DNA from: an uncultured Eubacteriales bacterium
Lineage (GTDB): Bacteria; Bacillota; Clostridia; Oscillospirales; Oscillospiraceae
Reading direction: 5' to 3'
Length of the DNA: 64,000 nt
NCBI GenBank assembly: GCA_900552015.1
Contig: URXY01000002.1
Coordinates: 1 to 64,000 of the forward strand
The translations under genes were made by a program, and so were the position numbers. The notes under the pieces were generated by a model. That model did not search any database and had not been told where the DNA came from. It was given only the letters and a program-made list of their open reading frames with translations. This document shows positions 51,043 to 59,217 of this stretch, piece after piece (position 1 is the first letter of the stretch; every line of letters begins with the position of its first letter).

Positions 51043-51086
51043 TCCTATCATTGTGCTATGTTATTCATTCAGAGGGTCGTCAGCGT

Positions 51087-51635
51087 ATGTTGGATCAATT
51101 TTCAAGGACACAACTCCTTTTGGGACAGGAGGGAATGGCGCGGCTATTCTGTGCGCGGGTCGCGGTATTCGGCATCGGCGGCGTGGGCGGTCACGCGGTA
51201 GAGGCGCTCGCGCGCAGCGGCGTCGGCACGCTCGACCTCATCGATGACGACCGGGTCTGCCTGACGAATCTGAACCGCCAGATATTCGCCACGCGCAAGA
51301 CCGTGGGGCAGTACAAGATGGACCCCACCGCCTTTGAGGTGACGGATATCTGCAAGACCTCCGTCTGTCCGCTCGCGCGCGTCATGCGCCACGAGCTCAA
51401 AAAACGCGGCATCAAGTCGCTGAAGGTCGTCTATTCCAAAGAGCCTGCGCTGACGCCCATCGAAGATATGTCCATTAGCTGCCGCGCACACTGCATCTGC
51501 CCACCCGGCACGGCACGCAAATGCACGCAGCGCCGTCAGGTCCCCGGAAGCAATGCGTTCGTCCCCGCGGTGGCCGGGCTCATCCTCGCCGGTGAAGTGG
51601 TGAAAGACCTCGCCGGATATCAGGCCGCACCATGA
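51087..51635 (+). CDS. TcdA/YgdL-like tRNA t6A dehydratase with internal deletion
   Basis: About 182 residues against roughly 240 for the family. ATG 51087 begins the conserved MLDQFSRTQLLLGQEGMARL. Rossmann GIGGVGGHAVEALARSG and LTNLNRQIFATRKTVGQYK are present, then the sequence jumps directly to MDPTAFEVTDICKTSVCPLARVMRHELKKRGI. The segment usually between, with the DxxDxxxxK region and the GAGNK strand, is missing in frame. The E1-like fold is probably broken, although reading frame and ends are kept. Confidence 0.75.
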   Translation: MLDQFSRTQLLLGQEGMARLFCARVAVFGIGGVGGHAVEALARSGVGTLDLIDDDRVCLTNLNRQIFATRKTVGQYKMDPTAFEVTDICKTSVCPLARVMRHELKKRGIKSLKVVYSKEPALTPIEDMSISCRAHCICPPGTARKCTQRRQVPGSNAFVPAVAGLILAGEVVKDLAGYQAAP

Positions 51636-51651
51636 GCGGAAGCAACAAAAA

Positions 51652-51688
51652 GTACCGTTTGCCGAATGGCAAACGGTACTTTTTCTAT
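51652..51688. terminator. Bidirectional terminator
   Basis: 13-bp stem (AAGTACCGTTTGCC type) with T-run; serves both convergent genes. Confidence 0.88.
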
Positions 51689-51710
51689 CTGCTGGTCATT
51701 CAGGATGGCC

Positions 51711-52772
51711 TCAGCGTCTGCCGCCGAAGCCGCCTCCGCGGCCGCCGCCGAAACCGCCGCTCCGGCCTCCGCCAAAGCCACCTCCACGGCTGCCGCCGAA
51801 ACCGCCGCCGCGGCTGCCGCCGCCAAAGCCACCGCCCCGGCTGCCGCCGAAGCCACCGAAGTTTCCGCTGCCAAAGCTGCCGCCGCGGCCGCTGCTGCCG
51901 AATCCGCCGAAGGAATTACCGGAACCGCCCGAGGGCCGTCTCGGCTGCTGGGGCGGGCGGCGATCACCACCGGAGGAGCCGCCGCTGCGCGGCGGTCTGG
52001 GTCCGCCCTGCGGAGGACGAGGCCCTCCCGAACGGGGCGGACGCGGGCCGCGCGGGGGACGGCGTCCCCAGAAGATGGGGTGATACATCACCGTCGGCAC
52101 GCCCATGCCGGGCATCATGTAGCGGCGGCGATAGCGGCAATAACGCATGCCGTCAAGCATGATCCAGAGGACAAAGAATATGATGAGGATCATGATGAAC
52201 ATCACACCGTTGGCCGCCTCGTCCAGCGCCGCCTCGCTCTGCTGATACTGCTGGCTCAGCTCCACATGGAGCGCGGCGCAAAGCGAGCGCACCGCGGCGT
52301 CATAATCGCCCTTCTGCACGCTGTCTTCCATGCAGGAGGCAACGAAGCTCTGTGAGAGCGAGCTGAGCAGATCATAGAAATCGCCGCTTGCGAGCAGGTA
52401 GTAGTCCTGCTGCTGCTTTGCGATGAGCAAAACGGCATCGTTCTCGCCAAGCTGCATCTCCATGGCGCAGTCATACGCCGCATTCTCCATGTCGCTTTCT
52501 GAATCCGTCGTAACGACGGCCATGATGCTGCCAAACATCTTGTCCCAGTTGGCGTTGTAGAGGCCGACGGCCTCCTCAGTCTTATCGGAAAGAACACCGG
52601 CATCATCGCGCACATACTGCGTAAAGGCCGCCGTGGAAAGCGAGGGATCGAGCTTTTCCCCGCCCTCCGGCGTAGAGACGGCGGGCGTCTTGTGCAGTCC
52701 CCACGCACTGGATGCGACGATCGCCAGAATCAGCACGACGATGGCGACGCCGCGTTTTTGAAAGAATTTCAT
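51711..52772 (-). CDS. TPM-domain membrane protein with Gly/Arg-rich tail
   Basis: 353 residues. Signal anchor (VAIVVLILAIVASSAWG), TPM (YgcG/DUF477) domain at ~50-175 (FTQYVRDDAGVLSDKTEEAVGLYNANW; NDAVLLIAKQQQDYYLLASG), a membrane helix at ~190-210 (VMFIMILIIFFVLWIML) and a ~130-residue tail of GGF/RPP/RGG repeats. Such tails often follow TPM domains. Last gene of the XpaC-TelA operon; function unknown, probably envelope stress. Confidence 0.8.
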   Translation of the reverse strand: MKFFQKRGVAIVVLILAIVASSAWGLHKTPAVSTPEGGEKLDPSLSTAAFTQYVRDDAGVLSDKTEEAVGLYNANWDKMFGSIMAVVTTDSESDMENAAYDCAMEMQLGENDAVLLIAKQQQDYYLLASGDFYDLLSSLSQSFVASCMEDSVQKGDYDAAVRSLCAALHVELSQQYQQSEAALDEAANGVMFIMILIIFFVLWIMLDGMRYCRYRRRYMMPGMGVPTVMYHPIFWGRRPPRGPRPPRSGGPRPPQGGPRPPRSGGSSGGDRRPPQQPRRPSGGSGNSFGGFGSSGRGGSFGSGNFGGFGGSRGGGFGGGSRGGGFGGSRGGGFGGGRSGGFGGGRGGGFGGRR

Positions 52773-52795
52773 ATGCTTCTCCTATCCGGAGCGTC

Positions 52796-53962
52796 TCAGC
52801 TTCTCAGCTCCATGAGCTTCTGCTTCAGCTCGCCTTCAATGCGCCCGAGCTCCGCTTCCGCTTCCTTGCGCTTCTGCGCGCCCTCGCGCTGGATGTTCAC
52901 GACCTCGTCGAGCGTAGTGATGAGCTGCTCGTTGGTGTGCTGCAGCGTCTCGATATCGACGATGCTGCGCTCGGCCTCCTTGGCCGTGGCGATGGTGCCC
53001 ATCTTGAGCATGTCGGCGTTCTTCTTGAGCAGTTCGTTCGTCGTCTGCGCCACCGCGCTCTGTGCGGCCGTGGCCTGACGGCTGTGCTCCATGCCGAGCG
53101 CGAGCACCATCTGGCTCTTCCAGAGGGGGATGGTGTTGACGAGCGAGGACTGGATCTTTTCGACCATCAGCGTGTCGTTGTTCTGGAGAAGTCTCGTCTG
53201 CGGGCCCATCTGGAGCGACACCATGCGCGTGAGCTCCAGGTCGTGCAGCTTCTTTTCAAAGCGGTCGCACTTCTGCGCGTAGTCGTTGTAGGCCTGCGCA
53301 TCCTCGGCAAGGCCGCTCGCCTCCGCCTTCTTGCGCAGCTCCTCCAGCTCGCCGGAGCGGACCTCGGCAAGGCGCTTCTTGCCCGCGATGATGTACATCG
53401 TGAGCTCCTTATAGTACTTGAGGTTCAGCTCATACATCTGGTCGAGCATCGCGATATCCTTCATCAGCGTGACCTGATGCTTTTCAAGCTCGGATACGAT
53501 GCGGTTCACGCTCGTCTCGGCCTTGCCGTACTGCGCGCGCATCAGCTCGAGCTTGTCCTTCTGCTTGCGGAACAGGCCGGCGAGGCCCTTCTTCTCTTCC
53601 TCCTGGCCGAAGCCCTTGACCTCGACAACGAGGTTCGAGAGCGTCTCGCCCACCTCGCCCAAGTCCTTGTTGCGCACGGAGGAGAGGGCGTTTTCAGAGA
53701 ACGTCGCCACGCTCTTCTGTGCGGCCACGCCATAGTTGAGCACAAGGTTCGTATCCGTAATGTCGATCTTCTTCACAAACTCGTCGACAGCAGCTCTCTC
53801 CTGCTCGGTGAGCATGCTCTCGTCGACCTTGACGGGCTCGACCTCTTTTTTCTTCTCCTGCTCGGGCGCGGGCGCGTCCGAGGTGAGCGTCAGCTCGGGG
53901 ACGGCCTCCTGCGCCGCTTCGGTGGGGTTCAGGGTCAGCTCGGGCATCATGTTGTCGCTCAT
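52796..53962 (-). CDS. TelA/KlaA-like toxic anion resistance protein
   Basis: 388 residues, mostly coiled coil: VDEFVKKIDITDTNLVLNYGVAAQKSVATFSENAL, LRNKDLGEVGETLSNLV type and LWKSQMVLALGMEHSRQATAAQ, matching the TelA family. Annotated for tellurite resistance but also implicated in envelope stress. Member of the xpaC-telA operon. Confidence 0.9.
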   Translation of the reverse strand: MSDNMMPELTLNPTEAAQEAVPELTLTSDAPAPEQEKKKEVEPVKVDESMLTEQERAAVDEFVKKIDITDTNLVLNYGVAAQKSVATFSENALSSVRNKDLGEVGETLSNLVVEVKGFGQEEEKKGLAGLFRKQKDKLELMRAQYGKAETSVNRIVSELEKHQVTLMKDIAMLDQMYELNLKYYKELTMYIIAGKKRLAEVRSGELEELRKKAEASGLAEDAQAYNDYAQKCDRFEKKLHDLELTRMVSLQMGPQTRLLQNNDTLMVEKIQSSLVNTIPLWKSQMVLALGMEHSRQATAAQSAVAQTTNELLKKNADMLKMGTIATAKEAERSIVDIETLQHTNEQLITTLDEVVNIQREGAQKRKEAEAELGRIEGELKQKLMELRS

Positions 53963-53963
53963 A

Positions 53964-54233
53964 TCATTTCTCCTCCGTATTTTGGCTTTGAGTTTGTTCT
54001 TTTTCGTGCTTTTTGATGCGCTGGATGCGGCGCAGGCACAGCAGCGTGGCCAACGCCCAGATCAGCGCGGAATAGTAAAGCGTATCCCTGTGCAGATGCA
54101 GCGCGCCGATGATGCTTGCCACACACATGATGGCAAAGATCGCACAGAAGATCGGGTCGAGCCACACGCCTTTCAGCCGTTTCAATATCCACGCATTGAC
54201 TTTGGCGTTGAACGCCATCACTTTCTTTCGCAT
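53964..54233 (-). CDS. Small two-helix membrane protein
   Basis: 89 residues with two membrane segments (PIFCAIFAIMCVASIIGALH; LIWALATLLCLRRI) and charged ends. Between xpaC and telA genes, nearly abutting both, so same operon. No family recognised. Confidence 0.7.
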   Translation of the reverse strand: MRKKVMAFNAKVNAWILKRLKGVWLDPIFCAIFAIMCVASIIGALHLHRDTLYYSALIWALATLLCLRRIQRIKKHEKEQTQSQNTEEK

Positions 54234-54245
54234 CGCCTTTCTCCT

Positions 54246-54926
54246 TTACAGCTCGAGCTTGATATCGTCCTGCGTGGCGGCAGCCGTACCGCCGTCGCTG
54301 CTCAGGCCCTCTTGCTTCATCATGTTTTCAAGCACCGTGATATCGGTGGAAATATCCATTGCCTCGCTGCCAAAGAGCATATCGAGCTGCTTTTCAAAGG
54401 CGGCGACGATGGTACTCATCATGCTCTCCACACGCTGCATGGTCGCGTCGATGTTCTCGCCGCTCACGCCCTGCGCGCCCATGCGGTCATAGGCGTTTAA
54501 AAGCTTAAGGGTCGTTGGCAGATAGTAGTCCATGAACTTGCGGATCTGCGGCAGCTTCGACGGGTCGGATTTGACCTGCGCGAAAATTTTCGCGCTCAAG
54601 TCCTCGAGCCGGTCGATGTCGGCGGAGATCTTCTCATCCTTGATGGACGTGTTGAGCCGCTTCATCTCGGAGATGGCAAGATTGCCGTCCTTGATCATCT
54701 TGTCGAGCTCGGGGTTGCCGGTGCTCTCTTCCTTTTTCGGCGGGTCTGGGACCGTGACCTCGACCGTGCCGCACACGGCGTTCATAATGAAAAATACCAC
54801 TGCCGACGCCGCTGCTACCAGAATGAAATGCGGCACGCGATAGAGCGGGAAAAGCAGCGCATAGATGACCCACGTCCCCGCCGCCGCATAATAGGGGACC
54901 GTCGATCTGCGTTTGACCGTCGCCAA
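54246..54926 (-). CDS. XpaC-like (5-bromo-4-chloroindolyl phosphate hydrolysis) protein
   Basis: About 226 residues. Two N-terminal membrane helices (YYAAAGTWVIYALLFPLY; FILVAAASAVVFFIMNAV), then a helical cytosolic domain (ELDKMIKDGNLAISEMKRLNTSI; KIFAQVKSDPSKLPQIRKFMDYYLPTTLKLLNAY), the XpaC pattern. A TTG start at 54926 has AGGAGG 7 nt upstream; a GTG at 54974 does not. XpaC and TelA proteins commonly co-occur. First gene of the operon. Confidence 0.85.
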   Translation of the reverse strand: MATVKRRSTVPYYAAAGTWVIYALLFPLYRVPHFILVAAASAVVFFIMNAVCGTVEVTVPDPPKKEESTGNPELDKMIKDGNLAISEMKRLNTSIKDEKISADIDRLEDLSAKIFAQVKSDPSKLPQIRKFMDYYLPTTLKLLNAYDRMGAQGVSGENIDATMQRVESMMSTIVAAFEKQLDMLFGSEAMDISTDITVLENMMKQEGLSSDGGTAAATQDDIKLEL

Positions 54927-55069
54927 GGCGATCGCCTCCTGTTTTGAGATAATTTGACTGATATATGATACCACAACGCTGCACTGCGGTCAAGCAAAGC
55001 CGCCTCCGCACGGCTGATTTTACAAAGAAAGCGGCGCTCCGCGAGGGAACGCCGCTTTTCGTCTGCTTT

Positions 55070-56455
55070 TTACTCGTTTCGAATGGCTTCGAGCGCGGAT
55101 ATCTTGACCGCCTTGTTCGCGGGCTGATAGCCGGACACCAGTCCGACCAGCACCGAAAACACCAGCGCAAAGATGATGAGCTCGGGCTTGATGACGGAAA
55201 CGCGCGTCACGTTCTCTCCACCGATGAGCGCCTGCTTGATGAGCTCCCACGTCACTCCCCCGCCGCTGAACGCGCCGAAGGAGAATAGATTGATGCCGAC
55301 GGAAATGATGAAGCTGAAAAGGAGTCCCAGCACGCCGCCGAGAAGGCCGATGCTGCCCGCCTCCATCAAAAACATCGCGCGGATATCGCGCACATAGCAG
55401 CCAAGCGCCTTCATGATGCCGATCTCCTTCGTGCGCTCGGAGATGGACATGATCATCGTATTGGTAATGCCGATGGCCGCGACCAGAAGCGAGATCGCGC
55501 CAAGGCCACCGAGCATCAGCTCGATCTGGCGGGTCTGCTTGTTGAGCTCATCGCGCATGCTCTGCATGGAATAGGTGCTGTAGCCTAAGTCCTTGATGGC
55601 CTGTTCCACATCCGCCACGGCGTCAAGGCTCTCGGCCTTGACATTGATGGACGAATACTCGAACTTCGTGTCGTTCTTCCCCGTCAGGTCGTATAGGAGC
55701 GACTTGAGCGCGTTGATGTCCATCATCACGCCCGCGCTCGTCTCGTAGCCCTTGCCCTGATCCTCTTTCAGAATGCCCACGACCTTGAGATCGACGCTGT
55801 AGGGCGTCGTCTCATTGCCGGAGTCGTCCCAGGAGGTCAGGAGCATCTTCACGTCCGTCTTGAGCGGGTCAAAGAACGGGTCGGGGACGTTTTCCGTGTC
55901 GATATTGCCGTTTTCGTCCCAGGTGTATCGGTCGACATAATTTCTGCCGTCAGGCATGAGCGTATCGGTAAAGTTATAGGCAAAGTACTGGCCCACGACC
56001 ACCTCGTCGCTGCTTTCTGGGTAGCGGCCCGCGACCAGCTCATAACCCATGTCCTCAAGGGCGCTCACGTCAATGCCGGCAAAGTTGCCCCAGTCGGCGC
56101 TGTAGCGGTCGTTGATGCCCGCCTTAAACGAAATGTTGTAATTGTCGAGACTTGCCTTGGGCATGACGGCCTGCACGCCCGCGATCTCGTGGAAGCTCTC
56201 CACCGCCTTCTCATCAAGCTTGCTTTCCGTCTGTGTGCCGGTATTCTGGTTGTAGCCGCGGTAGACCTCGATGATGGAGAGGTCGCCCATGTTCTTGAGC
56301 ATCTGATCGTAGGACTCCTGCATACCCGCGCCGATGGAGACCATCACGATGATGGACGTGCAGCCGATGAACACGCCCAGCACCGTCAGGATCGTGCGCC
56401 CCTTGCGCCGCGACAGGCTGTCGAAGCACATTTTCAGGATGTCTGCGAATCTCAT
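55070..56455 (-). CDS. MacB/FtsX-type ABC transporter permease
   Basis: 461 residues. N-terminal helix with RKGRTILTVLGVFIGCTSIIVMVSIG, a large extracellular MacB periplasmic-core-like domain (residues ~45-310), then three helices (LGGLGAISLLVAAIGITNTMIMSI; AGSIGLLGGVLGLLFSFIISVGI; IIFALVFSVLVGLVSGYQPA). Overlaps the COG1361-type gene by 4 nt (ATGA). Works with the ATPase at 58258 in export or mechanotransmission rather than import. Confidence 0.92.
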   Translation of the reverse strand: MRFADILKMCFDSLSRRKGRTILTVLGVFIGCTSIIVMVSIGAGMQESYDQMLKNMGDLSIIEVYRGYNQNTGTQTESKLDEKAVESFHEIAGVQAVMPKASLDNYNISFKAGINDRYSADWGNFAGIDVSALEDMGYELVAGRYPESSDEVVVGQYFAYNFTDTLMPDGRNYVDRYTWDENGNIDTENVPDPFFDPLKTDVKMLLTSWDDSGNETTPYSVDLKVVGILKEDQGKGYETSAGVMMDINALKSLLYDLTGKNDTKFEYSSINVKAESLDAVADVEQAIKDLGYSTYSMQSMRDELNKQTRQIELMLGGLGAISLLVAAIGITNTMIMSISERTKEIGIMKALGCYVRDIRAMFLMEAGSIGLLGGVLGLLFSFIISVGINLFSFGAFSGGGVTWELIKQALIGGENVTRVSVIKPELIIFALVFSVLVGLVSGYQPANKAVKISALEAIRNE

Positions 56456-58242
56456 TTGTTCTGCTCCTCAGCACCTGTGGCCGCAGGCTCCTTCGCCGCG
56501 GCGTCCGCTGCCTCCTTCTTCTCTTCGGCGATCTCCTCTTCGTCCCACTTGTCCCAGAGGGCCTGCTCGGCCTTCTGCTTGGCCTTCTTCTTGCGGATGC
56601 GCAGCACGACCAAAAGGACGATGAGCGCGGCGACTACCGCGATGACGACGTACTTCCACGGGAAGGTGTTCGCCGGCTCTGGGTCGATCATGCCGGGGTC
56701 ATCCATGCCGGGATCGGTCGGCTCATAGGCCATGGCCTCGACGCTCGCCTCAAAGACGCGCTCTTTCGTGTTGCCGTTGGAGTCCTCGTAGGTGATGACG
56801 ATCTTGACCTGATTCTCGCCCTCCAGCTGCGGGGTCACGGCAAAAGCGATGGTACCGTTCTTGCCGCCGTCGATCGTGCCGACGCGCTGATAGGCCGTCG
56901 GCGTGTCGATATCGCCGGAGATGGTCGCCTCAACGTTGTTGATGGCGCTCTTGCCCTTGTTGACATAGTCGATCGTCAGGCTCGTCTCCTCGCCGACGTA
57001 GCCGGTGTAGGAGGTCTTGGGCTCGCTGAGCTCAAAGCGGTCGGGCTGATAGAGCGGCACGCTCAGCGAGAGGGACGCGCTGCCGGATTTACGGGCATTC
57101 TGATCGACATACTCGTAGGTGACGGCGATCTGCACCTCCTGCGCGCTGGCGCTGATGAGCTGCGCCGCCTTCATCGGCACGGTGACGCTCTTGCTGCCGC
57201 CCGCGGCGACGGAATCAAAATAGAAGGTGTTGGTCGAGCCGTTGAGCATGAGGTCCGTGCCGCCGGTGACGGTGAGCATGACGTTTTCGATTTTGAGCTT
57301 CTTGCTGGTGTTGGTGAAGGAGAAGCTCAGGTTCGTGCTCGAGCCCGCCGCAACGGACGAGCCGCCGTAGTTGTACTTCGACAGGATGACGATAGGCGTG
57401 GGGCTCGCGATGGTCTCCTCGTCCTTTTTGTCCTCGGTGACCTTGGCGGGTACGTTGACGCTGCCGGACGCACTGCCGGACGCGGTCGCATTCGTGCCAT
57501 TGTCGTAATAGAAATCGAGCTTTGCCGAGAGCGACTGGCTCGCGCTCGCGATCTTATCCACCGCCTTGACCGAGACCATCACCACGCCCGACTGGTTCGG
57601 GCGGATGTCGTTGAGCGTATAGGCGCTCTGCGAATCCGTGATCATCAGGCCATCCGAGGGCGTGACCGTCACCATCGGGGAACGCATGGTCGTGCTGCCG
57701 ACATTCTGGATGTAGATCGAGATGACCTTGCCCTCGCCGGCGGCGATGCTGCCGCTCGCCGCGTCAGAGCTGAAAATCGCGTGCGGCTCGGGAATTTCAA
57801 CGGGAGTGGGCTTTTCCGGCTCGGTGTAGGGCACGCATTCGCTGACCGTCAGATTGAAGGTCTGATTCGTTGTTTCCACGCCGTTTTCCTGATAATAAAC
57901 CGTAAAGCTCAGGCTGTTGCCCGTGCCGGAATAGGAGAGGTTGTAGAGAATGAACGATGCCGTTCCGTTATCGCCGGGCACGATATTCTCCGCATATCCG
58001 CCGCGGAACGAGTCGACGCCGCGCACAACGCGGGAGACCGTGCCGCTGCCGCCGATACGGGACAGGCTGACGGCAATATTGACCGTCTGGTTTGTTTCAA
58101 TGCTGTAGGCGCCCGCATTGTAACCGGTGACAAGGTAGCTCGTCTTATCATCGGCCCTTGCCGCGAGTCCCGCGGGCAGGAGCGCCGCGCACAGCACCAG
58201 GGCAAGGCACAGGGAGAGCAGGGATCTTGTGATGCGTTTCAT
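56452..58242 (-). CDS. Exported COG1361/CARDB-type repeat protein
   Basis: 596 residues. Signal peptide (LSLCLALVLCAALLPAGLAA), four Ig-like NEW3/CARDB repeats (for example VTVTPSDGLMITDSQSAYTL, NLSFSFTNTSKKLKIENVMLTVTGG), a C-terminal membrane helix (YVVIAVVAALIVLLVVLRI) and a Lys/Glu/Ala-rich cytosolic tail. It lies between the ABC ATPase and permease genes, as COG1361 proteins often do, and may be an adaptor or substrate-binding partner. Confidence 0.85.
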   Translation of the reverse strand: MKRITRSLLSLCLALVLCAALLPAGLAARADDKTSYLVTGYNAGAYSIETNQTVNIAVSLSRIGGSGTVSRVVRGVDSFRGGYAENIVPGDNGTASFILYNLSYSGTGNSLSFTVYYQENGVETTNQTFNLTVSECVPYTEPEKPTPVEIPEPHAIFSSDAASGSIAAGEGKVISIYIQNVGSTTMRSPMVTVTPSDGLMITDSQSAYTLNDIRPNQSGVVMVSVKAVDKIASASQSLSAKLDFYYDNGTNATASGSASGSVNVPAKVTEDKKDEETIASPTPIVILSKYNYGGSSVAAGSSTNLSFSFTNTSKKLKIENVMLTVTGGTDLMLNGSTNTFYFDSVAAGGSKSVTVPMKAAQLISASAQEVQIAVTYEYVDQNARKSGSASLSLSVPLYQPDRFELSEPKTSYTGYVGEETSLTIDYVNKGKSAINNVEATISGDIDTPTAYQRVGTIDGGKNGTIAFAVTPQLEGENQVKIVITYEDSNGNTKERVFEASVEAMAYEPTDPGMDDPGMIDPEPANTFPWKYVVIAVVAALIVLLVVLRIRKKKAKQKAEQALWDKWDEEEIAEEKKEAADAAAKEPAATGAEEQNK

Positions 58243-58257
58243 GTTCGATTTCCTCCG

Positions 58258-58995
58258 TTATTCGATATAGGGGGCGGCGTCGATCTCCGCCTTGACCTGA
58301 TTTTTGACGTCGCTGACGATGTTGCCGTCGATGAGTGTGACGATACGGTCGGCATACTCGGTCATCTCCGGGTCATGGGAGACGAGCACGATTGTCTGGT
58401 GGAAGCGGTGGGCAAAGCCGCGGATCATGTGCATGACCTCTTTCGTCGTCTTCGAGTCGAGGTTGCCGGTCGGCTCGTCGGCGAAGACGACCTCGGGGTG
58501 CGTGACGAATGCGCGCGCGATACCCACGCGCTGCTGCTGTCCGCCGGACATCTGGTTTGGAAAGTGGTCCATGCGGTCCTTCAGTCCCACGCGGCAGAGC
58601 ATTTTCTTCGCCTCCAGCAGCCGCACATCCGGGTCGATGCCCTTGAACATCAGGGGCATGGCGACATTTTCCGCCGCCGTCAGCTCCGGCAGCAGGTTGT
58701 AGGACTGGAAAACGAAGCCGATGTGCTTCTGGCGGAAGGCGGCAAGCTGGTTTTCGTTCAGCCGCGAGATCGGCACGCCGCCGATGCGCACCACGCCGCG
58801 CGTGGGCTTTTCAAGGCCCGCAAGCTGGTTGAGCAGCGTCGATTTACCGCTGCCGGAGGTACCGAAAATGCAGCACACCTCGCCGCGCGCGATATCCAGA
58901 TCGATGTTGTGCAGCGCGACCACGTGCTCCTGTCCCATCATGTACACCTTTCGGAGCTTGCGCACCGATATGACGGGCTTCTGATCAGTTTCCAT
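58258..58995 (-). CDS. MacB/LolD-type ABC transporter ATPase
   Basis: 245 residues. Walker A GTSGSGKSTLLN, Q-loop FVFQSYNLLPELTA, signature MSGGQQQRVGIARAF, Walker B VVFADEPTGNLD and switch His in VLVSHDPEM. First gene of the three-gene operon; GAGGAGAATT precedes ATG. Confidence 0.94.
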   Translation of the reverse strand: METDQKPVISVRKLRKVYMMGQEHVVALHNIDLDIARGEVCCIFGTSGSGKSTLLNQLAGLEKPTRGVVRIGGVPISRLNENQLAAFRQKHIGFVFQSYNLLPELTAAENVAMPLMFKGIDPDVRLLEAKKMLCRVGLKDRMDHFPNQMSGGQQQRVGIARAFVTHPEVVFADEPTGNLDSKTTKEVMHMIRGFAHRFHQTIVLVSHDPEMTEYADRIVTLIDGNIVSDVKNQVKAEIDAAPYIE

Positions 58996-59026
58996 CGCAA
59001 ATTCTCCTCATTTTAAGCTGCCTTTT

Positions 59027-59082
59027 ATTATAAGCCCATCGCGCGGGAAAGTCGTTACAATCGGGCGCGATTTGGTTACAAT
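59027..59082 (-). promoter_or_regulatory. ABC-operon promoter region with TTGTAAC direct repeats
   Basis: Minus strand ATTGTAAC occurs twice (59082-59075, 59061-59054), 21 bp apart, i.e. two helical turns. A TATAAT lies at 59032-59027. Looks like a regulator site upstream of a vegetative promoter. Confidence 0.5.
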
Positions 59083-59129
59083 TTTTTTAAGATTTGTTTA
59101 ATCTTCGCCGCAAGATCCTTCTGCTTTCT

Positions 59130-59158
59130 TTAGACGAAGAAAAGCGAAAAAAGTTTCC
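59130..59158 (-). promoter_or_regulatory. ECF-sigma-type promoter, copy 1 (ABC operon)
   Basis: Minus strand GAAACTTTTT, 6 nt, TTCTTCGTCTAA: an ECF-like -35 (GAAAC) and -10 (CGTC) about 16 nt apart. Same 28-nt layout as the copy at 61334. It reads toward the ABC operon. Confidence 0.6.
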
Positions 59159-59169
59159 GAAAATGTGCA

Positions 59170-59205
59170 AAAAACGGCGGACTTTTTGAAGTCCGCCGTT
59201 TTTTA
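59170..59205 (-). terminator. Terminator after the lipoprotein pair
   Basis: 12-bp perfect stem with A-run and T-run just after the lipoprotein stop at 59218. Confidence 0.88.
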
Positions 59206-59217
59206 GTTCATGCCGTT

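Noticed and set aside
51771..51960. CRISPR-like short repeats
   Set aside because: These are codon-level GGF/RGG repeats in the TPM protein tail; no spacer-repeat regularity. No CRISPR array was seen anywhere.
51666..52355. Ala/Glu-rich frames antisense to the TPM gene tail
   Set aside because: Mirror image of the Gly-rich repeats; no independent support.
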